From NCBI GenBank assembly GCA_019695435.1, contig JACTVF010000027.1:1-25784 (forward strand): a DNA stretch of 25,784 nucleotides, in the 5' to 3' direction. Position numbers and translations under genes: made by a program. The first letter of the stretch is position 1; each line of letters starts with the position of its first letter. The notes under the pieces were generated by a model that did no database searches, was not told the origin of the DNA, and saw only the letters and a list, made by a program, of their open reading frames with translations. The stretch comes from Methanoregulaceae archaeon. Lineage in GTDB: Archaea; Halobacteriota; Methanomicrobia; Methanomicrobiales; Methanospirillaceae. Positions 10,345-19,437 of the stretch are shown piece by piece.

Positions 10345-13300
10345 ATGGTGCCTGCCATGTATCGTGTCATGTACGTTGATGATGAACCGGATCTTCTCGA
10401 TATTGCAAAAATATTTCTTGAACGTTCCAAAGAATTCTCTGTCGATACGAAAGATTCAGCGGAGATTGGCCTGAAAGACCTCAAACAACACCATTATGAT
10501 GCAATCATATCCGATTACCAGATGCCGGGGATGGACGGTATCGCCTTTCTTAAAGAGGTTCGCGCATCCCAGGGGGATATCCCTTTTATCATCTTTACCG
10601 GGAGAGGGCGCGAAGAGATCATTATCGAGGCCCTGAATAACGGCGCTGATTTCTACCTCCAGAAAGGGGGGGAACCCGAAGCACTCTACATGGAACTCAT
10701 GCATGTGATCCGCCGGACCATCCAGATGCGGCAGGCACAAGTATCCTTTGCAGAGCAGGAACAGCGTCTCCATGATCTCCAGAATGCCAGCGACCTAATC
10801 CAGAACGTAACACCCGACGGGCATTTCTTGTTTGTCAATAAAAAATGGCTGGATACCCTTGGCTATGAGGAACATGAGCTGGCAAATCTTACACTCTTTG
10901 ATATCATCCACGAGGAAAGCCGGGAACACTGCAAGGTGCTGTTTCCCAGTATCATGGCCGGCGATAACTTAGGAATCATCGAAGCAATATTCAAAACCCG
11001 CACGGGAGAGAAAGTTTTTGTCGAAGGCCTGGTTACCTGCAAAATAACTGACGGGAAGCCGCAGTATTGCCGGGGGATCTTCAAGGATGTAACGGATCGC
11101 AAACAGATGGAGGCGGCGCTTGCCGAGAACCGCGATTACCTCGCCCAGATCTATTCATCGGTCCAGGGAGGAATTGTCCTCATCGATGCCGGAACGCATG
11201 AGATCATCGATCTCAACCCCGCGGCAGCGAGAATGATGGGTACGACCAGGGATCAGATCCTCCATAAAGTCTGCCACCAGTTCATCTGCCCGTCAGAAGA
11301 CGGTAAATGCCCGATCACGGATCTGCACCAGGAGGTGGACAATACCGAACGTGTGCTCCTCGCCGCAGACGGAAAAAAGGTTGACATCATAAAATATGTT
11401 GTCCCGTTCAATTTTCACGGCAGGGCATGTCTGCTGGAGACCTTTCTCGACAACACGGAGCGGAAAAAAGCAGCGGACGATCTCCATGCTGCCTATGAGA
11501 GGGTCACCGCTGCCGAAGAAGAGCTCCGGCAGCACTATGATATGCTCAGCGCAAATGAGCGGGCGCTCCAAGAGAGTGAGGAGAAGTTCCGGACCATTTT
11601 CGAGAACAGCCCGTACCCGATTGCGATCAACAGCATCCCGGATGGTAAATTCGTCGAAGTCAACGCGGCCTTCCTCGCGAGCAGCGGGTATACAGAGTCT
11701 GAAGTGCTGGGAAAGACTCCCATCGATCTCGGCCTGCTCTCCCTTCTGGACTTTGGCAAGTTCACCTCACGCATGCTCCTCTCCGGCAGACTTGAGAATG
11801 TGCCTCTGGCCCTGAAAGGAAAAATGGGGATCGCAATCCATGTCCTGTTTTCTGTTATTCCGGTCACTATCAACGACCGGTCCGCCATCCTGACGGTGAC
11901 CGCGGAAGTGACCAAACTCAAACGGGTCGAGGAGGAACTGCTTGAGAAGAACGAAGATCTCCATGCCGCCTACGAAGAACTGACGGCCACGGAGGAAGAG
12001 CTCCGGCAGAATTATGAGGCGCTCATCAAACAGGAACAGGCGCTCCGCGACAGCGAGGAAAAATACCGCCTCCTGACCGAAGTGACCAGGGACGTCATCT
12101 ATATGGTGGATACGCAGGGCGTAATCACTCATATCAGCCCCCAGATCTCCCGGTACGGCTACACACCGGACGAGGCCATTTCCCGGCATTTTACCGAGTT
12201 CATTGCCGCAGAAGATCAGGCAAAGGTTGTGGAAGATTTCAAAAAGGCCCTGTCGACACGAGAGTCCACGGTTACCCAGTTAAGGATACACGATAAAACC
12301 GGGAACATTTTCTGGATGGAAGACAACGGCGCCCCCGTTCTTGATTCTTCCGGATCCGTTATTGCCGTCTCCGGTATTCTGCGTGACGTTACCGGCCGCA
12401 AGGAGGCGGAGGAGGCACTCCGGGAGAGCGAAAAGAAATACCGGAATATCATCGAGAACATACAGGATGTGGTGTACCGGACAGACCGGGACGGCAAACT
12501 TATCATGTTCAGCCCCCATGGCGTAAAACTTGCCGGGTATAATTCTGAAGAGGAGATGATCGGCCTCGATGTCGCGCTCGATACCTATAAAAACCCCGAA
12601 GAACGCGAGCGTTTCCTGGCTGCGATGAAAGAAAAAGGTTTTGTCGAGAATTATCCCCTCCTGCTGAAAACCCGCACCGGGAACACCCGTATCGTGACTG
12701 CCAGCAGCCACTTCTATTACGATGACCAAGGAAACGTACTGGGTATCGAGGGAATCCTTCACGATATTACAGAGCTCAGGAAAAAGGAGCAAGATCTGTG
12801 TGCCAGCGAGGAGAAGTTCCGGGTACTTGTCGAACACTCGCTCGACGGTATCCTGATCACAGACTTTACGGGAACACTCCTCTTTGCAAACCAGGCTGCG
12901 GGCCGCATGGTCGATGCTGCGGATTATGAAGCTCTGATAGGGAAAAAGAACGTGCTGGAGTTTGTTGCCCCGGAATCCCGGGTACCTGTACTTCAGGATT
13001 TCAGCAAAGTCGCGCAGGGAACCGATGCGTATCTCGTCCACTATAAACTCATCACTGAGGCGGGCCGGGAGATCTGGGTCGAGTGCATCGGGAAGAAGAT
13101 CCCGTTTGGCGGATCTACTGCAATGCTTGTCTCCATGCGGGATATCACGGAGCGCAAGGCTGCGGAGATCGAACGGGCCAGAATTGAGCATACGCTTCAG
13201 GAAAGCGAGGAGAAATTCCGGACGCTCGTCGAGCATTCCCTGGACGGTATCCTGATCCTTGACATGACCGGAAAGATCCTGTTCAGCAACAGGGCAGTAG

Positions 13301-14196
13301 CAGAGATGGTCGAAGCAAAGGTTAATCCTGATCGGACCTACGTGACAAACGCACTGGAGTACGTCGCCCCGGAATCGAGAGCCGGTGTGCTCCATGACCT
13401 CAGCCAGGTTGCGCAGGGGATTGATTGCTACCCGGTAAATTACCAGGCCATCACTGCGAACGGGCGGCGGATATGGATTGAAGGTATCGGAAAACGGATT
13501 CTCTTCCAGAATTCTCCGGCTATCCTCGTCTCCCTCCGGGATATCACCCCCCGGAAACGCATGGAGGAGGCGATCCTCCGGACAAACAAGCAGCTGACCC
13601 TGCTCTCCAGCATTACCCGACATGATGTCCTCAACAAGATCGCAGTGATTCAGGGTCACATTGCGATTGCGCGGAAGCATGGGGATCAGCAGGACTACCC
13701 TGCACTTCTCGATAAGATCGAGTCCGTAACAGACATAATCAAATCGCAGGTCGAGTTCACCCGGGTTTACCAGACTCTCGGGACAAAGGAGCCGGAATGG
13801 CAAAAGCCCGGGAAGATCCTCGCTTCTGTACCCCAAACCGATGCCGTAACCATTCGAAGCGAACTCGGAGATCTTGAGGTCTTTGCGGATCTGATGCTCG
13901 AAAAAGTATTCCAGAACCTGATTGACAACTCGCTCCGGCATGGCGGGAAGGTATCGGAGATCCGGGTACAATCCCGCACGGGCACTGACGGTCTTACCAT
14001 CATATTTGAAGATAACGGCATCGGTATTCCGGCTGATGAGAAAGAGAAGATCTTCGAGCGGGGGTATGGGAAGAACACCGGCCTCGGGCTGTTCCTTGCC
14101 CGGGAGATCCTCGGCATCACCGACATCACGATACGGGAGACCGGAGAGGCAGGGAAAGGGGCACGTTTTGAGATCCTCGTGCCGGAGAATGCATGA
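10345..14196 (+). CDS. REC-(PAS)7-histidine kinase
   Basis: A 1283-residue cytoplasmic hybrid kinase with no membrane segments. The receiver domain (about 5-125) has phospho-acceptor Asp57 in SDYQMPGMDG, Thr85 and Lys107. Seven PAS domains follow, at roughly 130-255, 258-375, 408-530, 568-690, 692-815, 818-940 and 952-1075, separated by Glu-rich helical linkers (380-410 and 522-570). The kinase core has His1093 in TRHDVLNK, N-box NLIDNSLRHGG (1191), EDNGIGIPADE (1222) and GYGKNTGLGLF (1241). PAS2 carries a Cys cluster (C310, C315, C322). PAS6 and PAS7 are recent duplicates. The start could be ATG 10345 or ATG 10357; the latter begins directly at the receiver fold. A REC domain at the N-terminus suggests input from another kinase. 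Signal and output are unknown. Confidence 0.93.
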   Translation: MVPAMYRVMYVDDEPDLLDIAKIFLERSKEFSVDTKDSAEIGLKDLKQHHYDAIISDYQMPGMDGIAFLKEVRASQGDIPFIIFTGRGREEIIIEALNNGADFYLQKGGEPEALYMELMHVIRRTIQMRQAQVSFAEQEQRLHDLQNASDLIQNVTPDGHFLFVNKKWLDTLGYEEHELANLTLFDIIHEESREHCKVLFPSIMAGDNLGIIEAIFKTRTGEKVFVEGLVTCKITDGKPQYCRGIFKDVTDRKQMEAALAENRDYLAQIYSSVQGGIVLIDAGTHEIIDLNPAAARMMGTTRDQILHKVCHQFICPSEDGKCPITDLHQEVDNTERVLLAADGKKVDIIKYVVPFNFHGRACLLETFLDNTERKKAADDLHAAYERVTAAEEELRQHYDMLSANERALQESEEKFRTIFENSPYPIAINSIPDGKFVEVNAAFLASSGYTESEVLGKTPIDLGLLSLLDFGKFTSRMLLSGRLENVPLALKGKMGIAIHVLFSVIPVTINDRSAILTVTAEVTKLKRVEEELLEKNEDLHAAYEELTATEEELRQNYEALIKQEQALRDSEEKYRLLTEVTRDVIYMVDTQGVITHISPQISRYGYTPDEAISRHFTEFIAAEDQAKVVEDFKKALSTRESTVTQLRIHDKTGNIFWMEDNGAPVLDSSGSVIAVSGILRDVTGRKEAEEALRESEKKYRNIIENIQDVVYRTDRDGKLIMFSPHGVKLAGYNSEEEMIGLDVALDTYKNPEERERFLAAMKEKGFVENYPLLLKTRTGNTRIVTASSHFYYDDQGNVLGIEGILHDITELRKKEQDLCASEEKFRVLVEHSLDGILITDFTGTLLFANQAAGRMVDAADYEALIGKKNVLEFVAPESRVPVLQDFSKVAQGTDAYLVHYKLITEAGREIWVECIGKKIPFGGSTAMLVSMRDITERKAAEIERARIEHTLQESEEKFRTLVEHSLDGILILDMTGKILFSNRAVAEMVEAKVNPDRTYVTNALEYVAPESRAGVLHDLSQVAQGIDCYPVNYQAITANGRRIWIEGIGKRILFQNSPAILVSLRDITPRKRMEEAILRTNKQLTLLSSITRHDVLNKIAVIQGHIAIARKHGDQQDYPALLDKIESVTDIIKSQVEFTRVYQTLGTKEPEWQKPGKILASVPQTDAVTIRSELGDLEVFADLMLEKVFQNLIDNSLRHGGKVSEIRVQSRTGTDGLTIIFEDNGIGIPADEKEKIFERGYGKNTGLGLFLAREILGITDITIRETGEAGKGARFEILVPENA

Positions 14197-14221
14197 TACC
14201 AGGATCTAAGCATCAGCTCCC

Positions 14222-15136
14222 TCACTCCCCGGCATGGCACACCTGCACGTAAATCTCCCCGAAGAACTCCTCCTGCCGCAGGCTGCACCGGCCGTCCAGC
14301 GCTAAGAAGAGCAGGGGGATATAGACATCCGGGAGACCCCACCCAAGGTCCCTGCAGAGCTCGGCGAGCGTGATCTCGGTATCCGGGTCGGCGTTTGCCA
14401 GGCACTCCTCGATAATCTGCCGGGCCGCGTCCTGGTACCCCTCCTCGTGGGCGATACCCACGACATCGTCGGCTTCGATCAGGAAATCCTCGGTCGGGGG
14501 AAGCCGGCGGCGCCTCCGCTCCTCTTTCTCGAGGTTCTTGAGCTCGATGATCAGCTCGAAGAGGGTGACCGGGCTCTTTCGGAGACTCTTCCTGTCGAGC
14601 CGGCGCTGGATCTCCCGCTCCAGCCGTTCGATGGGGCCGAACCGGCCCTCGTCTTCGAAGTCGAGATCGTCCGCGAGATCGAAGTCCTCTCCTGTATCGC
14701 CTTCACTGCCGTCCTCCCCGGATACGAGGTCCAGCTGCTCGGACTTCATCCTGAGGAGCGTGGCCGCGTAAAAGAGCGTACGCCCCGAGATCTGGAGGTT
14801 GAGCTGCCGGCACCGCTCGAGCTCGGAGAGGAACCGGTCGGTCACCTCGATGATATTAATATTCCACGGGTCGATCTCGCCCCGCTCTGCAAGGCCGACG
14901 AGGATCTCGACCGGGTCCTCGACGATCTCAGGCTCCCGGGTACCGGGATCATCCCCTGCTTTAGGGGAGTCTTCAGGGCCAGCGGCATCAGGACCACCGG
15001 CGGGCCCGGGCGAGCGGGTATTTCCGGTTCCGGGCTGCTCCCCGGCGGGGGATGTGGTCGGGGCGTTCTCACCAGTTCTGCCTGCCTTTGCACCCGGATC
15101 TACCCGGCGCTTCCCGTTTTTGCCCGGTTCAGCCAT
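14222..15136 (-). CDS. scpA: Segregation and condensation protein A (kleisin)
   Basis: A 304-residue kleisin that bridges SMC heads in the condensin-like complex. The conserved N-terminal SMC-binding region begins near residue 74 (DPVEILVGLAERGEIDPWNI, IIEVTDRFL), followed by helix LFYAATLLRMKSEQLD. An acidic stretch (about 138-165) links to the rest, and the C-terminal winged helix ends VYIPLLFLALDGRC...FFGEIYVQV. Residues 1-70 are Gly/Pro/Glu-rich, probably disordered, and unusual compared with bacterial ScpA of about 250 residues. Its start codon overlaps the end of smc by 8 bases, indicating translational coupling and a shared transcript. No scpB is visible in the window. Confidence 0.93.
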   Translation of the reverse strand: MAEPGKNGKRRVDPGAKAGRTGENAPTTSPAGEQPGTGNTRSPGPAGGPDAAGPEDSPKAGDDPGTREPEIVEDPVEILVGLAERGEIDPWNINIIEVTDRFLSELERCRQLNLQISGRTLFYAATLLRMKSEQLDLVSGEDGSEGDTGEDFDLADDLDFEDEGRFGPIERLEREIQRRLDRKSLRKSPVTLFELIIELKNLEKEERRRRRLPPTEDFLIEADDVVGIAHEEGYQDAARQIIEECLANADPDTEITLAELCRDLGWGLPDVYIPLLFLALDGRCSLRQEEFFGEIYVQVCHAGE

Positions 15137-18100
15137 TGACCTTTACTCCGGTAACAAGCGTGCTCTTGTCCGGCCGGCTCGTCACGCCCATGATCCGTTG
15201 CGCCGCTTCGATCATCGGTTTGCGCAGCGAGACGATGACAAACTGAGACGAGGGGGCGAGATCTTTTATCATCGCCGCGATCCGTTCCACGTTCGCGCCG
15301 TCAAGCGACATGTCCACCTCGTCGAACGCGTAGAAGGGCGCCGGGATGTAGTGTTGGATGGAGAAGATAAAAGCAAGCGTGGTCAGCGATTTCTCCCCGC
15401 CTGAGAGGGAGGAAAGAAGGTGGACTTTCTTGTCCCGGGGCTTGACCGCAAACGTGAGCCCGCCGGTAAAGGGTTCCTCCTCGTTTTCGAGCACCAGGTT
15501 CCCTCTCCCGCTGGTGAGCCGGGCGAAGATCTCCCGGAAGTTGGCATCGATCGCCTTGAATGCGGTCATGAACGCCTCGAACTTCATCTGCTCGTACTTC
15601 TCGATGCGTTCGATCAGGTTCGCACGTTCCTTGGAGAGCGTGTCTTTCCGTTCCGTCCGTTCCTCGACCTGCCGCTGGATCTTCTCGTACTCCTCGATCG
15701 CGAGCATATTGACGGCGCCGATCTTGTGAAGCGCGAGTTCAGCATCGGCGATCTTCCCTTCGATCTCAGAGAGGGAAAGATCGGTCTTGACTTCGCCAAC
15801 AATGGCCACAAGAGCGGTTATCTCGTTCACGAGCGCCTGTGCCCGTTCCTCGAGAGCGGTCAGCTGGATCGTGAACCGTTCCTTATCGGCATCGAACTTC
15901 ATCAGTTTCAATTCCGAAGCATGGATGTTCCCGGACACGTCGGCACGTTTTTTCCGCAGCTCTTCAAGTTCCCCGGAAAACTCCTTCTGCTTTTCTTCGA
16001 GTTCGGCAATCACCGCCTTGTGGGCAGCGATCTGCTCGTTGGACCCGGAGATTTCCGAATCGATCTGCCGGTTGCGCTCGTCCAGCCGGGCGCGTTCCTC
16101 ACCCAGTTCCCCAATCCGGGCGGTGAAATGCTGGCGTTCGCGGGAAGCGTCGTTCATGTCCGCCTCCTTGTTGCGCAGGCGTCGTTCAGACTCTTCGATC
16201 TCCTTCTTCTTCTTCTCCATCTGATCGGTGAGCGCCGGGATGTTGGTATCGTCCAGCTTCTTTTTTATCCCGTCGATCTTTGCCGTGATCGCGTTGATCG
16301 CTTCCGTGACCTTGTCCAGTTCCTCTTCGAGTGCGGACAGTTCTGCCGCACTGTTGCCGGTCTCCTCTTTCTGCCGGGCGACTGCTGCCTCGATCGTCTG
16401 CTTCTCGACCGTGATCGCCTCGAACCGCCGGTTGAATTCCTCGGTCAGCACCCCGGCCCGGACTAGGTTCTGGTCGATCTCGTTCCTCAACGCCCGTTTG
16501 GTATCGACCTCTTCGGTCATGCGTTTGACACCCGCTTCAAGCGTGGCAGCCTCTCCCGCAAGTTCAGCAAGGTGCGACCGTATCCGTACGAGCTCGTCAT
16601 CTACGGCGGCACCGAACCCCCGAACAGGTTTCTTCGCCGAGCCACCGGTCATCGCCCCGCTCTTTTCCAGCAGTTCGCCTTCGAGCGTGACCATCCGGTA
16701 CTTCCCGATCAGTTTCCGTGCCCGGGCGAGCGTATCGACGACGACGGTCGCCCCGAGCGCCACGGCAAACGCCCGGTCGTACACCGGATCATACTCGAGG
16801 AGGTTAACCGCGTAATCGATGACGCCGGGTTCTTTGATGGGCGGGAGCGTGGGCGGCCTGAGTTTATTGAGCGGGAGAAACGTCACTCTGCCCAGCCGCT
16901 CGTCCTTCAAGTACCGGATCGCATCGGCGGCGGTCTGGTCGGTGTCGCAGATCACAAACTGCAGCTTGTTTCCCGCAGCGACATTGAGCGCCATCGTGTA
17001 TTCTTGGGGCGCCTTGCCCTGGTCTGCAATCGTACCGTGGACGCCATCCATGGCCTTGACCGCCTCGATGGCCTTTCCCCCGGACTCGCCCCGGGCCTGC
17101 TGGGCGGCTTCGAGATGGATCGCGTCCTGCTCGGCATCCTTCATCTCCCCGCGCAGACGTTCGAGGGATGACCGCTGGGCAAAGAGGCCGCTTTCCAGTT
17201 CCGAGAGGTTACGGTCGAGCTCCTGTTTCTGACCGACGAGCGTTGCAACCGTCTTTTCGTTCTCCGCAAGCTGCTCCTCTTTTGCCGCATACTCGTCGTC
17301 AAGCTGCTTCTGGAGTGCCACGAGGCGTTCGAGCTCGCTGGTCCGCATCCGGCTCTTCTCAATGAGCATGTCCTGCCGGTGGAGGATCGCGGATCGCTCG
17401 CCCTTCTTTGCCTCTGCCTCTTCCATCAGGGCAAAGAGCTTCTGCCGGGACTCCTCCGTATCGGAGGAATACTGCCGGATCTCGGTCTCGACCTTCTCCA
17501 GCTGCGCCTTTGCGGTCGCCACCTCCATTGCGATGTTCGTGCGGTCGATGGTGAGCGTGCGGATCTGGTTGGAGAGCTCGGCCACCCGCGCCTCAGCCCT
17601 TTTGGTGTCCGCAAAGACCCGGTTGATCGCTTCTAGGTTTGCTTCCTTGTCCTTCCTGAGCCGGGCAATGGTCTGCTCCGCGAGCTTGATCCCACTCTTT
17701 ACTTCTTCGAGATCCGCGATCAGTTTCAGGTAGTCAGGCCCGCTTTTTTTGTTGATGAGCTCGTCGACATCCCTGAGATCGGCCTTGAGATAGGAGAGCT
17801 CGTTCTCCTCGAGGCCCCGGTCTGCCTCAATCCGGGAGATCTTTATCTTCTGCTCTTCAGCGGACGCGAGCAGCGTGGCCCGTTCCTTCTCCTTGACATG
17901 GAGCTGGGCGGCCGACCGGCACCCTTGGTAGAAACTGAGCTCTTTCTGCCACTTCTGGTATTCGAGTGCATGTTCGCGCTCTTTTTTCAGCTCGTTTGCC
18001 CGTTTGGAAAGTTCGATGAGCAGGAGTTCCTCGCGCTCGATCCGCTCCCGCACCACGTCAAGCTCGGAGAGTGACTGCTGTTTTTTGGTATCAAACTCGG

Positions 18101-18569
18101 AGACCCCGGCGATCTCGTCAATGATCTTCCTGCGCTCGTTGTCGCTCATCTCCATGATCCGGGTCACGTCGCCCTGCATCACGACATTGTAACCGTGCGG
18201 GATGATGCCGAACTTTGAAAGGTGGTCCACAATGTCGCTCTGCTTGCAGAGCCGGTCGTTTAAGTAGTTGTAGCTGTAATAGCCGTTTCCCGTCCTTTTT
18301 ATCCGGCGGCGGATCTTTGTCCCGTCGGAAAATTCGATGGCGACCTCGGCGGTGTTCTTCCCGGAGTTGAGATTGATAAGATCGGTGAGCTTCTCGGCAC
18401 GCAGGTTGCGGGAACTCGACAGTGCGAGGACAAAAAGGACTGAGTCGATGATATTGCTCTTCCCGGAGCCGTTCGGGCCCGATATAACGGTGAAACCCTC
18501 TAAAAAGGGAATTTTTGTCTTTTTTGAAAAAGACTTGAAATTATCTATCTCCAGCTCTGTGATGTGCAA
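15129..18569 (-). CDS. smc: Chromosome segregation ATPase SMC
   Basis: A 1146-residue SMC. It has an N-terminal Walker A GPNGSGKSN (31-39), the Q-loop VVMQGDV (Gln132), a long coiled coil (about 165-490), and a hinge (about 495-655: AVKAMDGVHGTIADQG... VTFLPLNKL). A second coiled coil (about 675-1000) leads to the C-terminal head with ABC signature LSGGEKSL (about 1055) and Walker B FYAFDEVDMSLDG (catalytic DE about 1083-1084). All ATPase elements are intact and the length is normal. With ScpA, encoded immediately downstream with overlap, it should form the chromosome compaction and segregation complex. A coiled-coil protein gene ends 21 bases upstream, so it is the middle gene of a three-gene operon. 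Confidence 0.97.
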   Translation of the reverse strand: MHITELEIDNFKSFSKKTKIPFLEGFTVISGPNGSGKSNIIDSVLFVLALSSSRNLRAEKLTDLINLNSGKNTAEVAIEFSDGTKIRRRIKRTGNGYYSYNYLNDRLCKQSDIVDHLSKFGIIPHGYNVVMQGDVTRIMEMSDNERRKIIDEIAGVSEFDTKKQQSLSELDVVRERIEREELLLIELSKRANELKKEREHALEYQKWQKELSFYQGCRSAAQLHVKEKERATLLASAEEQKIKISRIEADRGLEENELSYLKADLRDVDELINKKSGPDYLKLIADLEEVKSGIKLAEQTIARLRKDKEANLEAINRVFADTKRAEARVAELSNQIRTLTIDRTNIAMEVATAKAQLEKVETEIRQYSSDTEESRQKLFALMEEAEAKKGERSAILHRQDMLIEKSRMRTSELERLVALQKQLDDEYAAKEEQLAENEKTVATLVGQKQELDRNLSELESGLFAQRSSLERLRGEMKDAEQDAIHLEAAQQARGESGGKAIEAVKAMDGVHGTIADQGKAPQEYTMALNVAAGNKLQFVICDTDQTAADAIRYLKDERLGRVTFLPLNKLRPPTLPPIKEPGVIDYAVNLLEYDPVYDRAFAVALGATVVVDTLARARKLIGKYRMVTLEGELLEKSGAMTGGSAKKPVRGFGAAVDDELVRIRSHLAELAGEAATLEAGVKRMTEEVDTKRALRNEIDQNLVRAGVLTEEFNRRFEAITVEKQTIEAAVARQKEETGNSAAELSALEEELDKVTEAINAITAKIDGIKKKLDDTNIPALTDQMEKKKKEIEESERRLRNKEADMNDASRERQHFTARIGELGEERARLDERNRQIDSEISGSNEQIAAHKAVIAELEEKQKEFSGELEELRKKRADVSGNIHASELKLMKFDADKERFTIQLTALEERAQALVNEITALVAIVGEVKTDLSLSEIEGKIADAELALHKIGAVNMLAIEEYEKIQRQVEERTERKDTLSKERANLIERIEKYEQMKFEAFMTAFKAIDANFREIFARLTSGRGNLVLENEEEPFTGGLTFAVKPRDKKVHLLSSLSGGEKSLTTLAFIFSIQHYIPAPFYAFDEVDMSLDGANVERIAAMIKDLAPSSQFVIVSLRKPMIEAAQRIMGVTSRPDKSTLVTGVKVNG

Positions 18570-18590
18570 AGATCCGGCTCCTCGACGTCC

Positions 18591-19157
18591 TTACTTCTTT
18601 GCTGCATCGGACTTGTCTTCTTCCACGGCGTAGATCAGATCGCTCTGCTTGGGCTTGACCGAGGTTCCCTTTTTGTTCCTGCCATAGCCTGCCGATGCGA
18701 CGATGTAGTTCTTTTCCCCGCGCCGGGGCTCAAGCTTCATCGTCCCGTCGGTCTGCATGATCATGTCCATCGCGGGCTCTGCCGGGGCCTCCGGTTCGGC
18801 ATCCGCGGCCCGGGAACCTTTCCTTATGACAACCGTGCTCCCACCCTGCTGCGGGGCCGCGCCACCGGCGACAGCGCCAGGCACCTGCGAGCCTTGGACG
18901 ATCGGCTGCATGCGTTTGAGTTCCTGGCGGCTTCGCTCCTCGGTCTGCTTGGACATCTTCATCGCAATGGACTTGAGGTCGAGAAGTTCCTGCGTGAGCC
19001 CCTTGACCAGAGCTTCCATCTCGTTGACCTTCTTTTCGAGCGCTGCAACGCGATCTTCGCCTGCACCGCTTCCTGAACTTTCCATCATTTTGATCATTTT
19101 CTCCTTTTCATCGAGTTCGAACTCTAAATACCTGATCTTTGCATCCGGTTGCACCAT
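18591..19157 (-). CDS. Coiled-coil hypothetical protein upstream of smc
   Basis: The chosen start, ATG at 19157 (MVQPDAKIRYLEFELDE), gives 188 residues. A longer frame to 19199 would run through the TATA element and is rejected. Residues about 5-80 are heptad-like coiled coil (KIRYLEFELDEKEKMIKMM, AALEKKVNEMEALVKGL). The middle (about 85-130) is a Gly/Ala/Pro-rich linker, and the tail (about 130-188) is basic with a KLEPRRGEKNYIVASAGYG motif. No enzyme motif is seen and no family name is certain. Its position as first gene of the smc-scpA operon suggests a link to chromosome organisation, but this is inference. Confidence 0.8.
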   Translation of the reverse strand: MVQPDAKIRYLEFELDEKEKMIKMMESSGSGAGEDRVAALEKKVNEMEALVKGLTQELLDLKSIAMKMSKQTEERSRQELKRMQPIVQGSQVPGAVAGGAAPQQGGSTVVIRKGSRAADAEPEAPAEPAMDMIMQTDGTMKLEPRRGEKNYIVASAGYGRNKKGTSVKPKQSDLIYAVEEDKSDAAKK

Positions 19158-19176
19158 GCCATACCTGTGTACCTTG

Positions 19177-19190
19177 TGATATATACAGGT
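19177..19190 (-). promoter_or_regulatory. TATA promoter of the coiled-coil/smc/scpA operon
   Basis: The minus strand reads CTGTATATATCAC with its centre about 26 bases upstream of ATG 19157. That puts transcription start at or next to the start codon, as in leaderless archaeal mRNAs, and no ribosome-binding site is visible before that ATG. Confidence 0.5.
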
Positions 19191-19437
19191 GCGGCGCACT
19201 CCTTATTAATAATAGTAGTGATCTGCAGATGAGAAAAAAAGGTTTGTGCTTCTTTTTCCCCCAAAAACAGGGTACAGACCCCCGGAAAACCCTCCATCCT
19301 GGCTCCACGCACCTTCTCTGGCAGGTATGCGGCACGCAAAAATCTGGTTTTTATGACGGTAATGCCTCCCGGTTCCCCCATCCCTGCGCTCCTGCTTAAG
19401 AAAAGGTATTACCTGATCCAAACGAACGTGTATTCAT
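19191..19437. other. Divergent intergenic region between smc operon and glyA
   Basis: About 250 bases between divergently transcribed units. It holds an A-rich/C-rich patch near 19226-19290 and a TATA-like element near 19403-19413 for glyA. No open frame has a recognisable product and no RNA family is recognised. Confidence 0.5.
19401..19413 (+). promoter_or_regulatory. Weak putative promoter of glyA
   Basis: AAAAGGTATTACC lies about 30 bases before the glyA ATG. There is no Shine-Dalgarno in the intervening sequence, so a leaderless start is possible. The match to a TATA box is weak. Confidence 0.3.

Noticed and set aside
12280..13971. 563-codon minus-strand frame antisense to the multi-PAS kinase
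   Set aside because: A shadow of GC-biased coding on the other strand; the + strand has clear PAS and kinase domains over the same bases.
15420..16466. 348-codon + strand frame inside smc
   Set aside because: Antisense shadow of the SMC coiled-coil region, with Leu/Asp-rich mirror composition and no domain.
19158..19199. Upstream ATG adding 14 residues to the coiled-coil protein
   Set aside because: The extension overlaps a strong TATA element placed correctly for a start at ATG 19157.
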